From assembly GCA_033239125.1 (NCBI GenBank), contig BSWB01000006.1, positions 30,620,001 to 30,684,000 on the forward strand: a stretch of DNA of 64,000 bases, read 5' to 3'. A program made the position numbers and the translations under genes. The notes below the pieces were generated by a model. That model did no database searches, had not been told where the DNA came from, and worked only from the letters and a program-made list of their open reading frames with translations. The stretch comes from Fagopyrum homotropicum (taxonomy: Eukaryota; Streptophyta; Magnoliopsida; Caryophyllales; Polygonaceae). Of the stretch, positions 54,282 through 64,000 are shown one piece after another (within the stretch, counting starts at the first letter, position 1; each line of letters opens with the position of its first letter).

Positions 54282-56963
54282 TGTAATATCCAGAATTTTT
54301 ATTCCGTTTAATTCCCTATCAAATCGGATTTCGATCCGTTGACTGTTTTCCATTCTATCTAGTATTCCTTCCTCCACAAATTTTATCATTTTGTGTAGAA
54401 TTTAGTTCACATAAAATGATAGAATTTCACCAAACCCTAGTTTATAACATAGACTTGTCTTTGACAAGGTCATGACGTCCTAGTGACAAATCCATGACGA
54501 GTTATGACGAGACCATGACAAATATGTGACAAGGTCATGCATGGGCTTGACAAAGCCACGACGAGTTTTGACAAACTCTCAGCCCACATTGTTCCTTCTC
54601 ATTTCAAGCCCATCTCTCCCTTTCCCTCCTTGCTCCAGCCCATAAATTGGCCCTCCTCTTCAGTCAACCTTACCTTGTCGTGCGCCAGCCCAGCTCCAAC
54701 TTCAGCAGCTCCAGCCCAACCCGTCGTTGTCCTTGCAAGAGCGCTGGCCCAGCTTCACGTCCAACCCAACAAGGAGAAGGAGAGGAGCCGGTCTCCACTC
54801 CACAGCTAACGTAACAACAATCGCCTCTTTAGTTCCTCATGTAACGGTTGGAAGAGAGCTGTAAATGCCGGATCTCATGCCTTGAAGATCGCCTCTCCTG
54901 CTTCTCCTCATCCGTCATTTGCTGCGTACAGGAAACCCCTTCGAAGAGCAAGTCCAGGGCACAGAGTGGGAGAGTCGGTACAACTATCCTGTCTTCGGTC
55001 GCTGCTTCGATCAATCGAGTTCCCTCCTGTCCCTACGGGTATGGCCAAGCTTTCATCTCTCCCTTCATCTCCTTATTTTGTCATGTCTTTGAGCACTCAC
55101 ACTCCTATCCTCTATGCCGGATGGACTCCTAACTGCTGCAGCTTTGAAACTCAGCCTTTACCTCCCGGAATTGGTGGCGTCGAGCAACCCAGTAGCGACA
55201 TACCCTCCTCCTTACTGCAGTCCGGTAAGTAAAGTCTCTATGATGATAAGCTGGTACATCAGATAGATTAATCATGTATGTGTACAAGGATGACTGCACT
55301 AGGAAAGACCTTAGGATGTTAGATTTAGGTTGATGTTTAGATGGTGCCTTGAGAGATTCGAACTAAGGACTTCGGGGTAGTATAAAGGGTGAGTTATACT
55401 GATAATAGGATTCAAACTAGAGACCTATAGGAATGTGTTATGGATGTAAAGGTGAACAGCAGAAATAGAAGTGAGAAACTTTTCTTAAACCTTAGTTTGG
55501 TAAGTCAAGAATGGTCACTGTTGTGAATCAATGTTAAAAAGATTGGTTGAAGATCCACCGTTGAATTTTTGATAGATCATAGATGGATATACGTAGTTTA
55601 CTATGTTAAAATTTGAGAATAATTGAACTGTCGGATTGAAAGTTATAGAGTCTCAAAGTAGAGTAGTTGAGCTGTTTTTCCAACAGTAAATTTTGACTAA
55701 GTATAGGAATTTTTTTTAGTGTTGTAGCCAACTTTAAGGATTTTTGTAGGAGTGATAGTTTAATAGTTTTAAGAAATTCTTACTCCTATGAGTAGATTGG
55801 ATATCATAGATAATTTAGAGATTTATTTCAGAATTCTTATAAGTTTATTCTAATTTCATATTTGAAGCTGTAGTTGGACCTTAATGATTTTTCGGGAAAT
55901 AGAAAAGTGGGTAGTTTCTCTAGTTTTTACCTAAAATCATCCTAGAGAGTAGAATATGGCTAGTTAGCCTCAAGTAAGAATTTAAGTACGTATTACGAGT
56001 TTTTGGAAGTCTCGGGACCAAGGGTAAAATAGTCATGTTACCTTAAATAAGTACTGTAATAATTTATGTCCAAATAGGATCTTACATCTTAGGAGTTTCA
56101 GACTTCTAAGTACCTAGGGAAATGTGTTGACTCACATGCCTCCTTTGATAGGCAACTGAATTTCTACAGTTACCGATTGAGTGGTGATTAAGAGAGTCGG
56201 AATTTGATTTTGGTAAGTCCATGGACTTACTTAGATGGCTTCTTGTATGAGTGTAATGTGTATGAGTGGTGTTTGTTAGTTATGATAAACAATGAAACCG
56301 GAATAGGCCGACTTTAGTATACTGTGTAATTGACCCACATGTATGATAACGGGTCGTGACATCATCTGTCTAGCTCTTGCGAGAGTATAGGAGGTTCCCT
56401 GCGACCAGCCCAGTCAGGTAGACGGTCAAATGCATTAGTGCCATTCCGCGTTGGTAAACGGGGACATGGGCGAGGTTTGAGAATCCCTCGTGTCACAAAA
56501 TAAGTATCATTAGTAATGACATATCACCTAATTAAAGATAATAAAAGGATTGAATGTTGCATGTTGATTGTGTATGATGTGTGATTGTGCTTGTACCTTT
56601 ATTTTTATGCATAGATTGTTAGCTAATGATTTATACTACTTGTAGATGCCTTGCAGGTTAGGGAGGCGATCGAGTGACCCGACGGTAGTGGCCAGCCGGG
56701 GTCCCGTGCATTATAGGACGGGACTGTTATCTTTTTATTTCACGACTGTTGAGACTTATGTTGTTACTTTGGTTTTGAGACTTGGCTGTATTGTTTTCAG
56801 TTTGTACTTTTCCTTTCGCTCATGATATAAAACTCTATGTTTTGCCTTTTTATTTGTGTCGTGTTGTAAGGTCCGATGAAGTTATTGCCATGCTAAGGGT
56901 CGGGACCCATTGTGAGGTCCCAGCTCGTAGCATTCCGAGTCCTCTAGGATTTGGGGTGTTACA
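54282..56963 (+). mobile_element. Solo LTR (2682 bp) inserted in copia J
   Basis: It starts TGTAATATCCAG and ends GGGGTGTTACA, with exact duplications TTTCA at 54277-54281 and 56964-56968. It carries a repeated TGACAAGGTCATGACG-like cluster at 54454-54575 and a perfect palindrome TAAGTCCATGGACTTA at 56214-56229. It is related to the LTR at 27629-30148. Small open frames at 54537-55232 lie in a GC-rich part of the LTR and are unlikely to be genes. Confidence 0.88.
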
Positions 56964-56968
56964 TTTCA

Positions 56969-57462
56969 TAGCCGAGCTTATATAGGAACTGAGTAAGTTC
57001 AATGTTCCATTTCGAGATGCTTGTTTCATCCCATACAAAGACCTTTTTAGCTTGCAAAACTGACCAAAATTTGCTTTAGAATAGCCTAAAGGTGGAGTCA
57101 TACACATCCTTCTCAATGAAACCATGCAAGAATGCATTATTGATTTTATAGGCCCATTTAGACCCAATCACTGGTTGTCCTGGTGGGAGACTGACAAGGT
57201 CCCAAGTGTGATTCGTTTCTAAAGTTGAAAGCTCCTTGTTCATTGTTTCAATCCATAATAAATCATGTCTAGCTTGACCATAAATAAAGCGGCTAGATAC
57301 TTAAAAGAATAATATTGGAGGTCCAAGAACTAAGCTATAAAAAAAGAATGAGAAGTAGAAGTGTTATGTAAAGAAGGACCAACAAATCTTGAAATTTTGC
57401 AAGTGGTTGCCTTGGTCTATTTGATCTTCAAAGATGACTTTTTGGCATTGAAGCAATAGGAA
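56969..57462 (-). pseudogene. Copia J RT N-terminal part (broken)
   Basis: Frames give a 'WAYKINNAFLHGF'-type segment (the QLDVKNAFLHG box), 'PPLGYSKANFGQFCKLKRSLYGMKQASR' and a thumb-side start. There are multiple stops and indels. It runs to the edge of the solo LTR. Confidence 0.75.
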
Positions 57463-57957
57463 TCAATGAAGTAGAAGGTTTAGGTACTGTATCAGCATCA
57501 AAAGATAATGATTTAAAGTCTGTGAAAGAAACATACTTGGAGATATAGCAATAGTAGAAACAATATCAAAAGTAGATTGATTTGTAAATTGATGAGATAA
57601 AGATTCATCAAATGCAAAATTAACCAAAGGTAAGGATTGTTGGACACATTGAGGCTGTAATGATGTCACATTATCTTTGAAAGGGAAAACTGTTTCTTCA
57701 AACTGCACATCACGACTGATAAAAGTAACATGAGTAGTCAAATCATATATCGTGTAACCTTTCCGATCAGAGGAGTAACCAATGAATATACATTTGCTTG
57801 ACTGAGTCCCAAATTTATCTTTGACCGGAATATACTTTTTTGCAAAACACGAGCAACCAAACACTCTCATATCTTCATAAGATGGATCAAACCCATGAAG
57901 AATGACAAATGGAACTTTCCAATGTAAAATTGAACTAGGCAACATATTAATTTAAAT
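57463..57957 (-). pseudogene. Copia J integrase C-terminal part
   Basis: A 160-codon frame starts within the 'LPSSILHWKVPFVILHG' box, followed by 'YEDMRVFGCSCFA', 'KFGTQSSKCIFIGYSSDRKGY' and 'FISRDVQFEETVFPF', the usual copia integrase tail. It begins abruptly at the truncation point of the element. Confidence 0.85.
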
Positions 57958-58980
57958 ACTTATTTGAACACCCTATGGTTCATATCCCTAAAATCTAAAT
58001 TCACCAAACATTAGGATTTTTGTTATGCACTTCGACCCTGGTCATCTCAATCGGAGATCTTAGGACCCAAACATAAGGCTTATTTTGGATCCTTGACCTC
58101 ATTTAATTTCTACATCAATGAAAATCATGCTGATGTCGAATCTAATAGAACAAGACAATTGTTGAAGTATCGGGCCTATAGTAGCTCCAAATATTGCTCC
58201 AGAGTGCCGAACTTGCTGGTGCCAATCATTCCTCGGAGGACGAGCTGTGCAAGCGCAATGCCAAGGATTGTCACCTTTTGCGAGCTTGATTGCCCTATGA
58301 ATCTGGGAACTCCGGCGAGGACCCATACATTGAGACAACATTGATCCGGATTGGGAATCAATTCAGGACCAAATTCTCATAGGAAAGATTTTGAACAGCG
58401 ATGAACTGAAAATTGCTGAATTAATTTATGGATGAGGACCCATACATTGAGACAATATTAATTAAGATTATCATGTATTTAATTTGTTTTAAAGGAACGT
58501 GTTATATATACAAAGTTTAAATTTATAAGGTACCAATAAAACTCGCAGGACGCATGCGCCTATGTTGAGCACTGGCAAATGACGGCGCCCAAATTTATTT
58601 ATTTATTTTTAATCTGCACCGACGCCTAAAATAATACACGTGTCTTACCAATATATTTCTCTTTATAAGGAGAAACAACGTTGTTTTGCAAAATTTGCTA
58701 GCATCTAATGGACGCCTTCAGATAGCGTCGGCGCTCACTAGACGCTAGCGAATTGCGATTCATTTTTACGTTACTAAATCAATTTTCGTGTATTTATTTT
58801 TCTCGATTTTAGAATAAGCAATTTAATTTGAGCTTTAAGCATAATTTTTTTTCCCTTAGGCATTATTTAACTAAAAGCATTTTAATAAAATCCATGTCAC
58901 CCACTCATTTAAACTTTTTATCTAATCTTGGGTCGAAGATAGCAACAAGTCAACGAGCTCCAAAGACAATTTAATGTCGA
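57958..58980. other. Intergenic DNA upstream of the BBR/BPC gene
   Basis: No supported gene. Overlapping frames on both strands at 58093-58361 are unrecognised. A segment at 58550-58750 with repeated GACGC / GGCGCT phrases may be a degenerate DNA transposon, but no termini were found. Confidence 0.5.
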
Positions 58981-59171
58981 AATGGGAGGTAAAGTAAATA
59001 CAGAGGAGCAAAAGTCCCATAAAATTGCTCCTTTTCCTTTTATCTGTTCTACTGTTCCTTCCAAGTTTCAATCGGCAACAGTACTCCAATTACAATTTTT
59101 ACTATCCTTCAATACTGACTTCTTTGCTTACTATCCCCCCGCCCCAATATCATCATTCTATTCTTGCTCGA

Positions 59172-59214
59172 TTCTAGGGTTTCTCTCTCTCCTTCTCCAC
59201 TGCCAACCAGGGTA
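59172..59214 (+). promoter_or_regulatory. CT-rich 5' leader and likely leader-intron donor of the BBR/BPC gene
   Basis: The sequence TAGGGTTTCTCTCTCTCC (about 59175-59192) is a typical plant 5' leader with a CT/GA repeat. It ends in CCAG|GGTAAGC at about 59209-59216, a plausible splice donor. The 1.3 kb to the ATG at 60519 would then be mostly leader intron. The acceptor was not identified. GA/CT repeats are what BBR/BPC proteins bind, so self-regulation is possible. Confidence 0.5.
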
Positions 59215-60518
59215 AGCTTCGATTTCAATCTTAGCTTCATAAATTTATCATATTTGTTTACCTTTTCGCCTGTTTTCAGTGATCTATATATGTTTTGCTG
59301 GTAATCCCTAGCATCTTCAGTTCATCGCTGTTCCGGTTCCTATTGTTTGTGTGCTATTTGCTGCTTTGCTTTCTGTTCAAACTTGACCGTCTTTCTTCAA
59401 TTTGAGGGAGCTTCACTCGTCTCGCCGTTGGGGCTTTTGTCAATTTTCGTGTTTGCTTGCTTGGTGTTGGTTGTGGAAACTTGCGTTGATATGTTCGTTT
59501 CGCCCGCGATAAGTGGGGATCTTAACTTTATTGAAATTATCCCTGTTTTTTGCTATTGAAGTTGAACAAAAAAAGAAGATTGTCTTCCTTAAAAATAAAA
59601 TTGGGGAATTTTGAGTTAATTCCAAGAAGAATTTTAGCTGCTATAGTTCAAGGAGAAACCATTGTTGCCCATATCATAGATTCAGTTTAAGGGGCCAGAA
59701 TACCTGAAGGAGTTTCCTGTTACTCCATAAGGGGAAAGCATGGTTGCCTTTATCCTTGAGAGGCCTTACTAGCGAAAACCTCATTCTAATCTACTTTATT
59801 GAAGCAAAATGTAAGTTGTTTACTAGTCTGGACTGTGTGACACATCACATCTGATAATATAAATCATCAAGTGTTTATTGTAGAAGAGGATTGTAGTTCA
59901 TAAACGTTACACTTTAGATACCTTACTCCACTTCAAGATAGGACATGCATGCTATTGCTTCAAATGTCAAGGATGATGACTAATCAATTCTTCAATAAAT
60001 GTAAGGGTTGAGAATGAATTAAGATGATTTGTAGTGCATAACTTCAAATGCTTTTTCTGCTTGGTGATGTGGATTCTTCCGCACATGGTTCTTTCAGATG
60101 ACATTCTCCAGTTGAATGTCAATTTTGTAGGGTAATGTTGCACTTATGCTCCTTTCTTCTTTTCTTTGGTGAAACGGATACAATTTCTTTTAAAATTTCT
60201 AATTATGACTTGATTGAGATGAACACCATTGTGAACACTCGTACAGAGACAGGTTTGCTTATAAACTGCTTTACATGATGTCATTTTCTTTGTTACAAGC
60301 TGCAAGTAGAAGCTCCCCCTCTCTTGAGACCTTTTTGTACAGCGGAACTCCCGTTTCACAAATGTATCCTTCATTCTCCTTGATTTTTCTTATGTCAGGA
60401 ATCTTCTGCAACGTAATCAGTTTGCGTTCAGTGTTATCAAGCATATTTGTTCCTAGCCAGTGGCAAGTTGGCAAGTAGAGTGTAAGGTGACACAATTGGT
60501 AAACTCTGTAAATATTAG

Positions 60519-61639
60519 ATGGGGGACAATGGGCATCGTGATAATGGCAGGCATAAACAAGATATGTACAAATCGACACAAAACCAGGTAGTTTAGAAGG
60601 CTAGATTTTTTGTCACTTTATAACACATCCTCAATTTTATTTTTTTTCCTACAAAATATTTGGAATAAAATCCTATTTTCTGTTGTTATAGTGGTTGATG
60701 CAGCATCAGCCATCAATGAAACAACTAATGTCTCTAATGGCTGAAAGGGATGCTGCATTTCAAGAGAGAAATATGGCCCTGAATGAAAAGAACAAGGCCT
60801 TAGAGGAGAGAGATTTAGCTGTCATGCAGCGAGACACTGCAATACAGGAAAGAAACAATGCTGTAATGGAGCGAGACAGTGCACTAGCAGCTCTCCAATA
60901 CCAACAGAATGCCATGAATAGTAACAACACATCTTGTCCTCCTGGATGTCAGATTGCCCGTGGCATAAAACATGTGCACCACCCTCAGCAGCACCTACAA
61001 CACCAATCCCTTATCTGTGGCGAAGCCTCATATGATCCAAGGGAGGTTACAGTAACTGAAGTCAGTGAAGCCATACCATTGCCTACTTCTGCAACTGAGA
61101 ATCTAAAATCCCAGAAACTTAAACGGGCAGACGAATCAAAGTCCATGTCCCCTAATAAAAGGCCCTCCAAAACCTCAAAGAAGGTTAAGAGGGAAGGGGA
61201 TGAGTTGAGCAGAATGATAAATGCGAACTCTCAACATGAATGTAAAGTTGTGCAGGAAGTGGATGGTGGAGATGAATATAAACAACTGATGGCGAAAGCC
61301 GATTGGAAAGGTCCGGATGTTGGGCTGAGCCATGTAGCTTTTGACGATTCCACGATGCCTGCACCTGTGTGCTCGTGTACTGGAGTCTACCGTCAGTGCT
61401 ACAAATGGGGTAATGGTGGATGGCAATCGGCCTGTTGCACAACCACTATATCAATGTATCCATTACCAAATGTTCCCAACAAACGACATGCCAGAGTAGG
61501 TGGAAGGAAGATGAGTGGGAGTGCATTCAGCAAGCTGCTTAGCCGGCTTGCTGATGAAGGGCTTAATCTCTCAGTACCCATTGATCTTAAAGATCATTGG
61601 GCTAAGCATGGGACAAACCGTTACGTCACAATCAGGTAG
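60519..61639 (+). CDS. BBR/BPC class II GAGA-binding transcription factor
   Basis: Two coding exons: 60519-60587 (23 codons, MGDNGHRDNGRHKQDMYKST and onward) and 60692-61639, joined in phase 0 across a 104-bp intron (GTAGTT...TTATAG). The protein is about 338 residues, near the usual length for the BPC4/BPC6 group. An alanine-zipper-like coiled coil (repeating 'ERDAA-QERN-AL-EKN') spans about residues 34-80. A basic nuclear-localisation-like region (NKRPSKTSKKVKRE) lies in the middle. The C-terminal GAGA-binding domain has its conserved cysteines (VCSCTGVYRQCYKWGNGGWQ, then SACC), 'RHARVGGRKMSGSAFSKLL' and the terminal 'RYVTIR'. Family members bind GA/CT repeats in promoters and recruit Polycomb components. 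The first exon was found by its similarity to the class II N-terminus. Confidence 0.93.
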
Positions 61640-62269
61640 ACTCACTGGTATCAAAGATGACAACCTAAATAAATTGTTGATGGAATCATTTATCTGTACT
61701 TGGTCTAAGGAGGGATACTGGCAACGACATTGCCCTTGAAGATAAAGCCAGTATCGGATAAATGATGGTTATCTTGTCTTTACATATTCATGTATCCTAT
61801 ATTTAGGTCTATTTTCTGCTTCCAGGCAGATGGAATCTTGAAGAAGAAACGGTTGGTCGGAAAAGCAATTGTAGGTTAATCTGGGTTTGTCTTCTTCTGC
61901 AAGTGTAAATTGGGTGTTTTTGTAAGCAGGTATAATAGTGTTATAAACGTTCTTAAATCCTGTTATTCATAGAGCATTAGAGCTTCAGTTTGACGCAAGC
62001 TTGAGAATAAGCTTTTTCTTGCCTGTTGTTTTTTTAGTGCCTTTTTTTTTATCAGTGACTTCTGAACTTCTTGCAGTTTGTGATCTGATCAAATGTTTTG
62101 ATAGATGTAGCAGGTATTGAATTTGTTAACTTACATTCTACACAAAAATTACAATTTAACACTCGACTGGCTGCCAAGGTGGGGTGAAAGGTCACATGAT
62201 TTGCTAGAAAGCAAGTACTACAAAACAGAGTGACCTTTCTTGCACCAAATTCTGCAGAGCCACGGCTGT
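61640..62269. other. Convergent 3' intergenic region
   Basis: This holds the 3' UTRs of the two converging genes. T-rich stretches near 62037-62055 and AATAAG-like phrases near 62000 could function in 3' end formation for the + strand gene, but none is certain. No further gene is seen. Confidence 0.55.
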
Positions 62270-64000
62270 TTAGATGAGATTACTGGAATGCCCGCACGAG
62301 CATTGCCCACAAATAAATCTGTGAAGTCGCTTACTATCACGAATGATTATCTCCCTATCAGTCATCTTCGAGACAAGCTTCATGAAACCGTGACAGTCCC
62401 CACAAATACTAGTACTCTTGACAACTCTAAGCACTGCTTTCTCTGGTGTATGCAATAACCCGAACGCAACTGCCAATTTTTCACTGTGACGAAGAGAAGA
62501 CACTACCACCTCTCCTTCTTCACCAGCCAATGTAGAATTCTCGGCCGTGTAACCCATATCCTTCACTTCTTGCAGCAAAGTGTTCAGATAAGTCTCGACC
62601 TCTGACCCTGGTTGATGGATCCGATCATCGGTTTTGAACGAGTGAACTCTATCTTTGATGCTAATCCAACTCCAATCCTGCAATTTTCCAAGCTTCTCTT
62701 CTTTAATTAGCTTTCTGATTCTCGAAACATCTTGCCATCTCCCAGCAGATAAGTACATGTTTAAGATCATGACATACGTGGCCGTGTCTCTTGGCTTGAG
62801 CTTGAGTAACTCCTCGGCTGCATAGAAACCCAGCTCTAGATTGCCATGGTTCCTACATCCTGCAATCAAGACCGACCAGAGAAACTCACTAGGCTCACGG
62901 TCCATGGTCTTGACGAGGTCAAACGCGTCTTCTAGGCGGCCTAGCCTCATATACATGTCAACAAGGCATGTATAGTGCTCTGTCACAGGCCTGATCTTGT
63001 ACTGATTCTTCATCAAATCAAAGTACCTAAAAGCCTCGTCCACCATCCCCGCCTGACTACAAGCTGAAAGAACGGCCACAAAAGTAATCTTGTTCGGCTT
63101 GTCTCCGGCCAATCTCATATCTTCAAAGAGCTGAATTGCTTGCTGAGGTCTGCCGTTTTGGGCAAAGGCTGTAATCATGGAAGTCCAGGATATTACAGTT
63201 CTGCTAGGCATCTCCAAAAATGCTTTGGTTGCTTTCTCGACACTCCCACACTTATTGTACATGTCAACTAATGCTGTACCCACTATAACGTCTGATAAAA
63301 ACCCTCCTTTCAGTGCCTGTGCGTGTATTTGTTCGCCTTGTTCTAAGGCAACCAAGTTACTACATACACTGAAGACACTTGAGAAGGTGAAGGGATCAGG
63401 GCGATTGCCTGATCTGTTCATCTTCAAATAGATGACCAGTGCCTCGTTTCCAGTGTGGTAAGCAGAAATTTCATCCCTTGCAAGATTCATTGCCTGGGCG
63501 TGGCCTGCTATCATTGCATTCCATGTAACCGAACCTGTCGCCTCCATTCCACCGAACAGTCTACGTGCTTCATCCATTAATCCACATTTCATGTACAGAT
63601 ACATTATTGAATTTTGTGTCAATAAGTTCCACTGGTAACTGAGCTTGATGCTCATTGCATGTATTTGGGTCCCAACTTCTAAAGCCCGAATTCCACAACA
63701 TAGGCTCAGAATGCTTGTTAATGTGTACTCATTCAGCTCAACACCCTCTGTTACCATACTCGTAAAGTACCTCAAACCCATCAAAGCCTGCCCATGATCG
63801 CCACAAGCAGATATGACCGTCGTCCATGATATCACATTCTTCTCCTTTATCCTACTAAACACATTTACAACAGAGTCCAGAACCCCACATTTTGAATAAA
63901 AACTACACAGGGTGTTGCCGATACTCGTTTCGTGCTCAACACCATACTTAACAATGTATCCATGGATTTGTTTTCCGAGATTGACAAGAATTAGAGATGA
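62270..64000 (-). CDS. PPR protein with E/E+ and DYW-type deaminase region (5' end off window)
   Basis: The frame is open from the right edge to the stop at 62270 (576 residues visible, no intron). It consists of PLS-type pentatricopeptide repeats ('NVISWTTVISACGDHGQ', 'GSVTWNAMIAGHAQ', 'RTVISWTSMITAFAQNG') followed by E/E+ and a DYW-type domain. The deaminase zinc signature is present: HSEKLA at visible residue 505 and CGDCH at about 533-537. The last residues are CSCGHSSNLI, so the final Asp-Tyr-Trp is not conserved. Such proteins act in chloroplasts or mitochondria, usually in C-to-U RNA editing at specific sites. The target peptide and first repeats lie outside the window. Confidence 0.92.
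   Translation of the reverse strand, partial: SSLILVNLGKQIHGYIVKYGVEHETSIGNTLCSFYSKCGVLDSVVNVFSRIKEKNVISWTTVISACGDHGQALMGLRYFTSMVTEGVELNEYTLTSILSLCCGIRALEVGTQIHAMSIKLSYQWNLLTQNSIMYLYMKCGLMDEARRLFGGMEATGSVTWNAMIAGHAQAMNLARDEISAYHTGNEALVIYLKMNRSGNRPDPFTFSSVFSVCSNLVALEQGEQIHAQALKGGFLSDVIVGTALVDMYNKCGSVEKATKAFLEMPSRTVISWTSMITAFAQNGRPQQAIQLFEDMRLAGDKPNKITFVAVLSACSQAGMVDEAFRYFDLMKNQYKIRPVTEHYTCLVDMYMRLGRLEDAFDLVKTMDREPSEFLWSVLIAGCRNHGNLELGFYAAEELLKLKPRDTATYVMILNMYLSAGRWQDVSRIRKLIKEEKLGKLQDWSWISIKDRVHSFKTDDRIHQPGSEVETYLNTLLQEVKDMGYTAENSTLAGEEGEVVVSSLRHSEKLAVAFGLLHTPEKAVLRVVKSTSICGDCHGFMKLVSKMTDREIIIRDSKRLHRFICGQCSCGHSSNLI

Larger units (their letters stand above)
53089..57957 (-). mobile_element. 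Ty1-copia element J, 5'-truncated, split by a solo LTR
   Basis: Reading leftward: the integrase end (57957-57463), start of RT (57462-56969), [solo LTR 56963-54282], rest of RT with YVDD, RNase H, polypurine tract and 3' LTR (53252-53089). Gag, protease and most of integrase are missing on the right. Sequence similarity ends near 57957 without an LTR. Confidence 0.85.

Noticed and set aside
54537..55232. Plus-strand frames of 90-116 codons
   Set aside because: They lie wholly inside a solo LTR with defined target duplication and match no family.
58093..58361. Overlapping frames on both strands near 58.2 kb
   Set aside because: No recognisable motif and similar openness on both strands; not enough to call a gene.
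58566..58582. ACGGCGCCCAAATT resembling a primer-binding site
   Set aside because: Only the GGCGCC core matches the tRNA-Asp site and no LTR or gag lies nearby.

Overview
This window looks like a transposon-dense intergenic block of a flowering plant, probably a eudicot. I infer this from the host gene families present (galactose-oxidase-like GLOX, BBR/BPC factor, PPR-DYW protein) and from the dominant repeats: Athila/Tat-type Ty3-gypsy elements primed by tRNA-Asp, copia elements primed by initiator tRNA-Met, L1-type LINEs with a C-terminal RNase H, and Stowaway-like MITEs. The species cannot be named from sequence alone. Only three convincing host genes are seen: a single-exon GLOX gene (31671-33317, +), a two-coding-exon class II BBR/BPC gene (60519-61639, +) and the 3' 1.73 kb of a PPR-DYW gene (64000-62270, -). 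The last two converge tail to tail.

Left block (1-15190), all largely on the minus strand: a LINE (15190-12294) is interrupted by Athila-like element E (12293 to beyond the left edge). E is itself interrupted by solo LTR F (5770-7401, target duplication CAATG) and by element A, whose 5' LTR ends at 3211 and whose gag runs off the left edge. E keeps gag, protease and integrase, but RT-RNase H is missing.

Middle block (15190-36240): unresolved AT-rich DNA with tandem and inverted repeats (16.4, 17.1-17.5 and 19.3-19.6 kb), then a nested stack. A decayed MITE (20565 to about 31327) contains a near full-length LINE (20625-30728, duplication attaagaagctt). That LINE holds two solo LTRs (24335-26021 and 27629-30148). 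GLOX lies directly downstream of this stack.

Right block: a decayed copia element (36244-40793); a 5'-truncated LINE (42155-51280) containing a complete, very young, RT-less Athila-like element (42568-51038, duplication AACAC, LTRs differing at about a dozen sites by eye); a 1.09 kb TRIM-like element (51501-52586); and a second copia remnant (53089-57957) split by a 2.68 kb solo LTR (54282-56963, duplication TTTCA).

The most interesting signal is in the Athila-like elements. Each family carries its own short palindrome (CCACGGCCGTGG in one, ACCTCGGTCGAGGT in another), clustered just upstream of the LTR TATA box. The same arrangement recurs in the internal spacer before the late ORF, as if the U3 promoter had been copied there. 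The young element also carries two hairpin-plus-polypurine modules with different stems but the same loop, and a duplicated primer-binding site.
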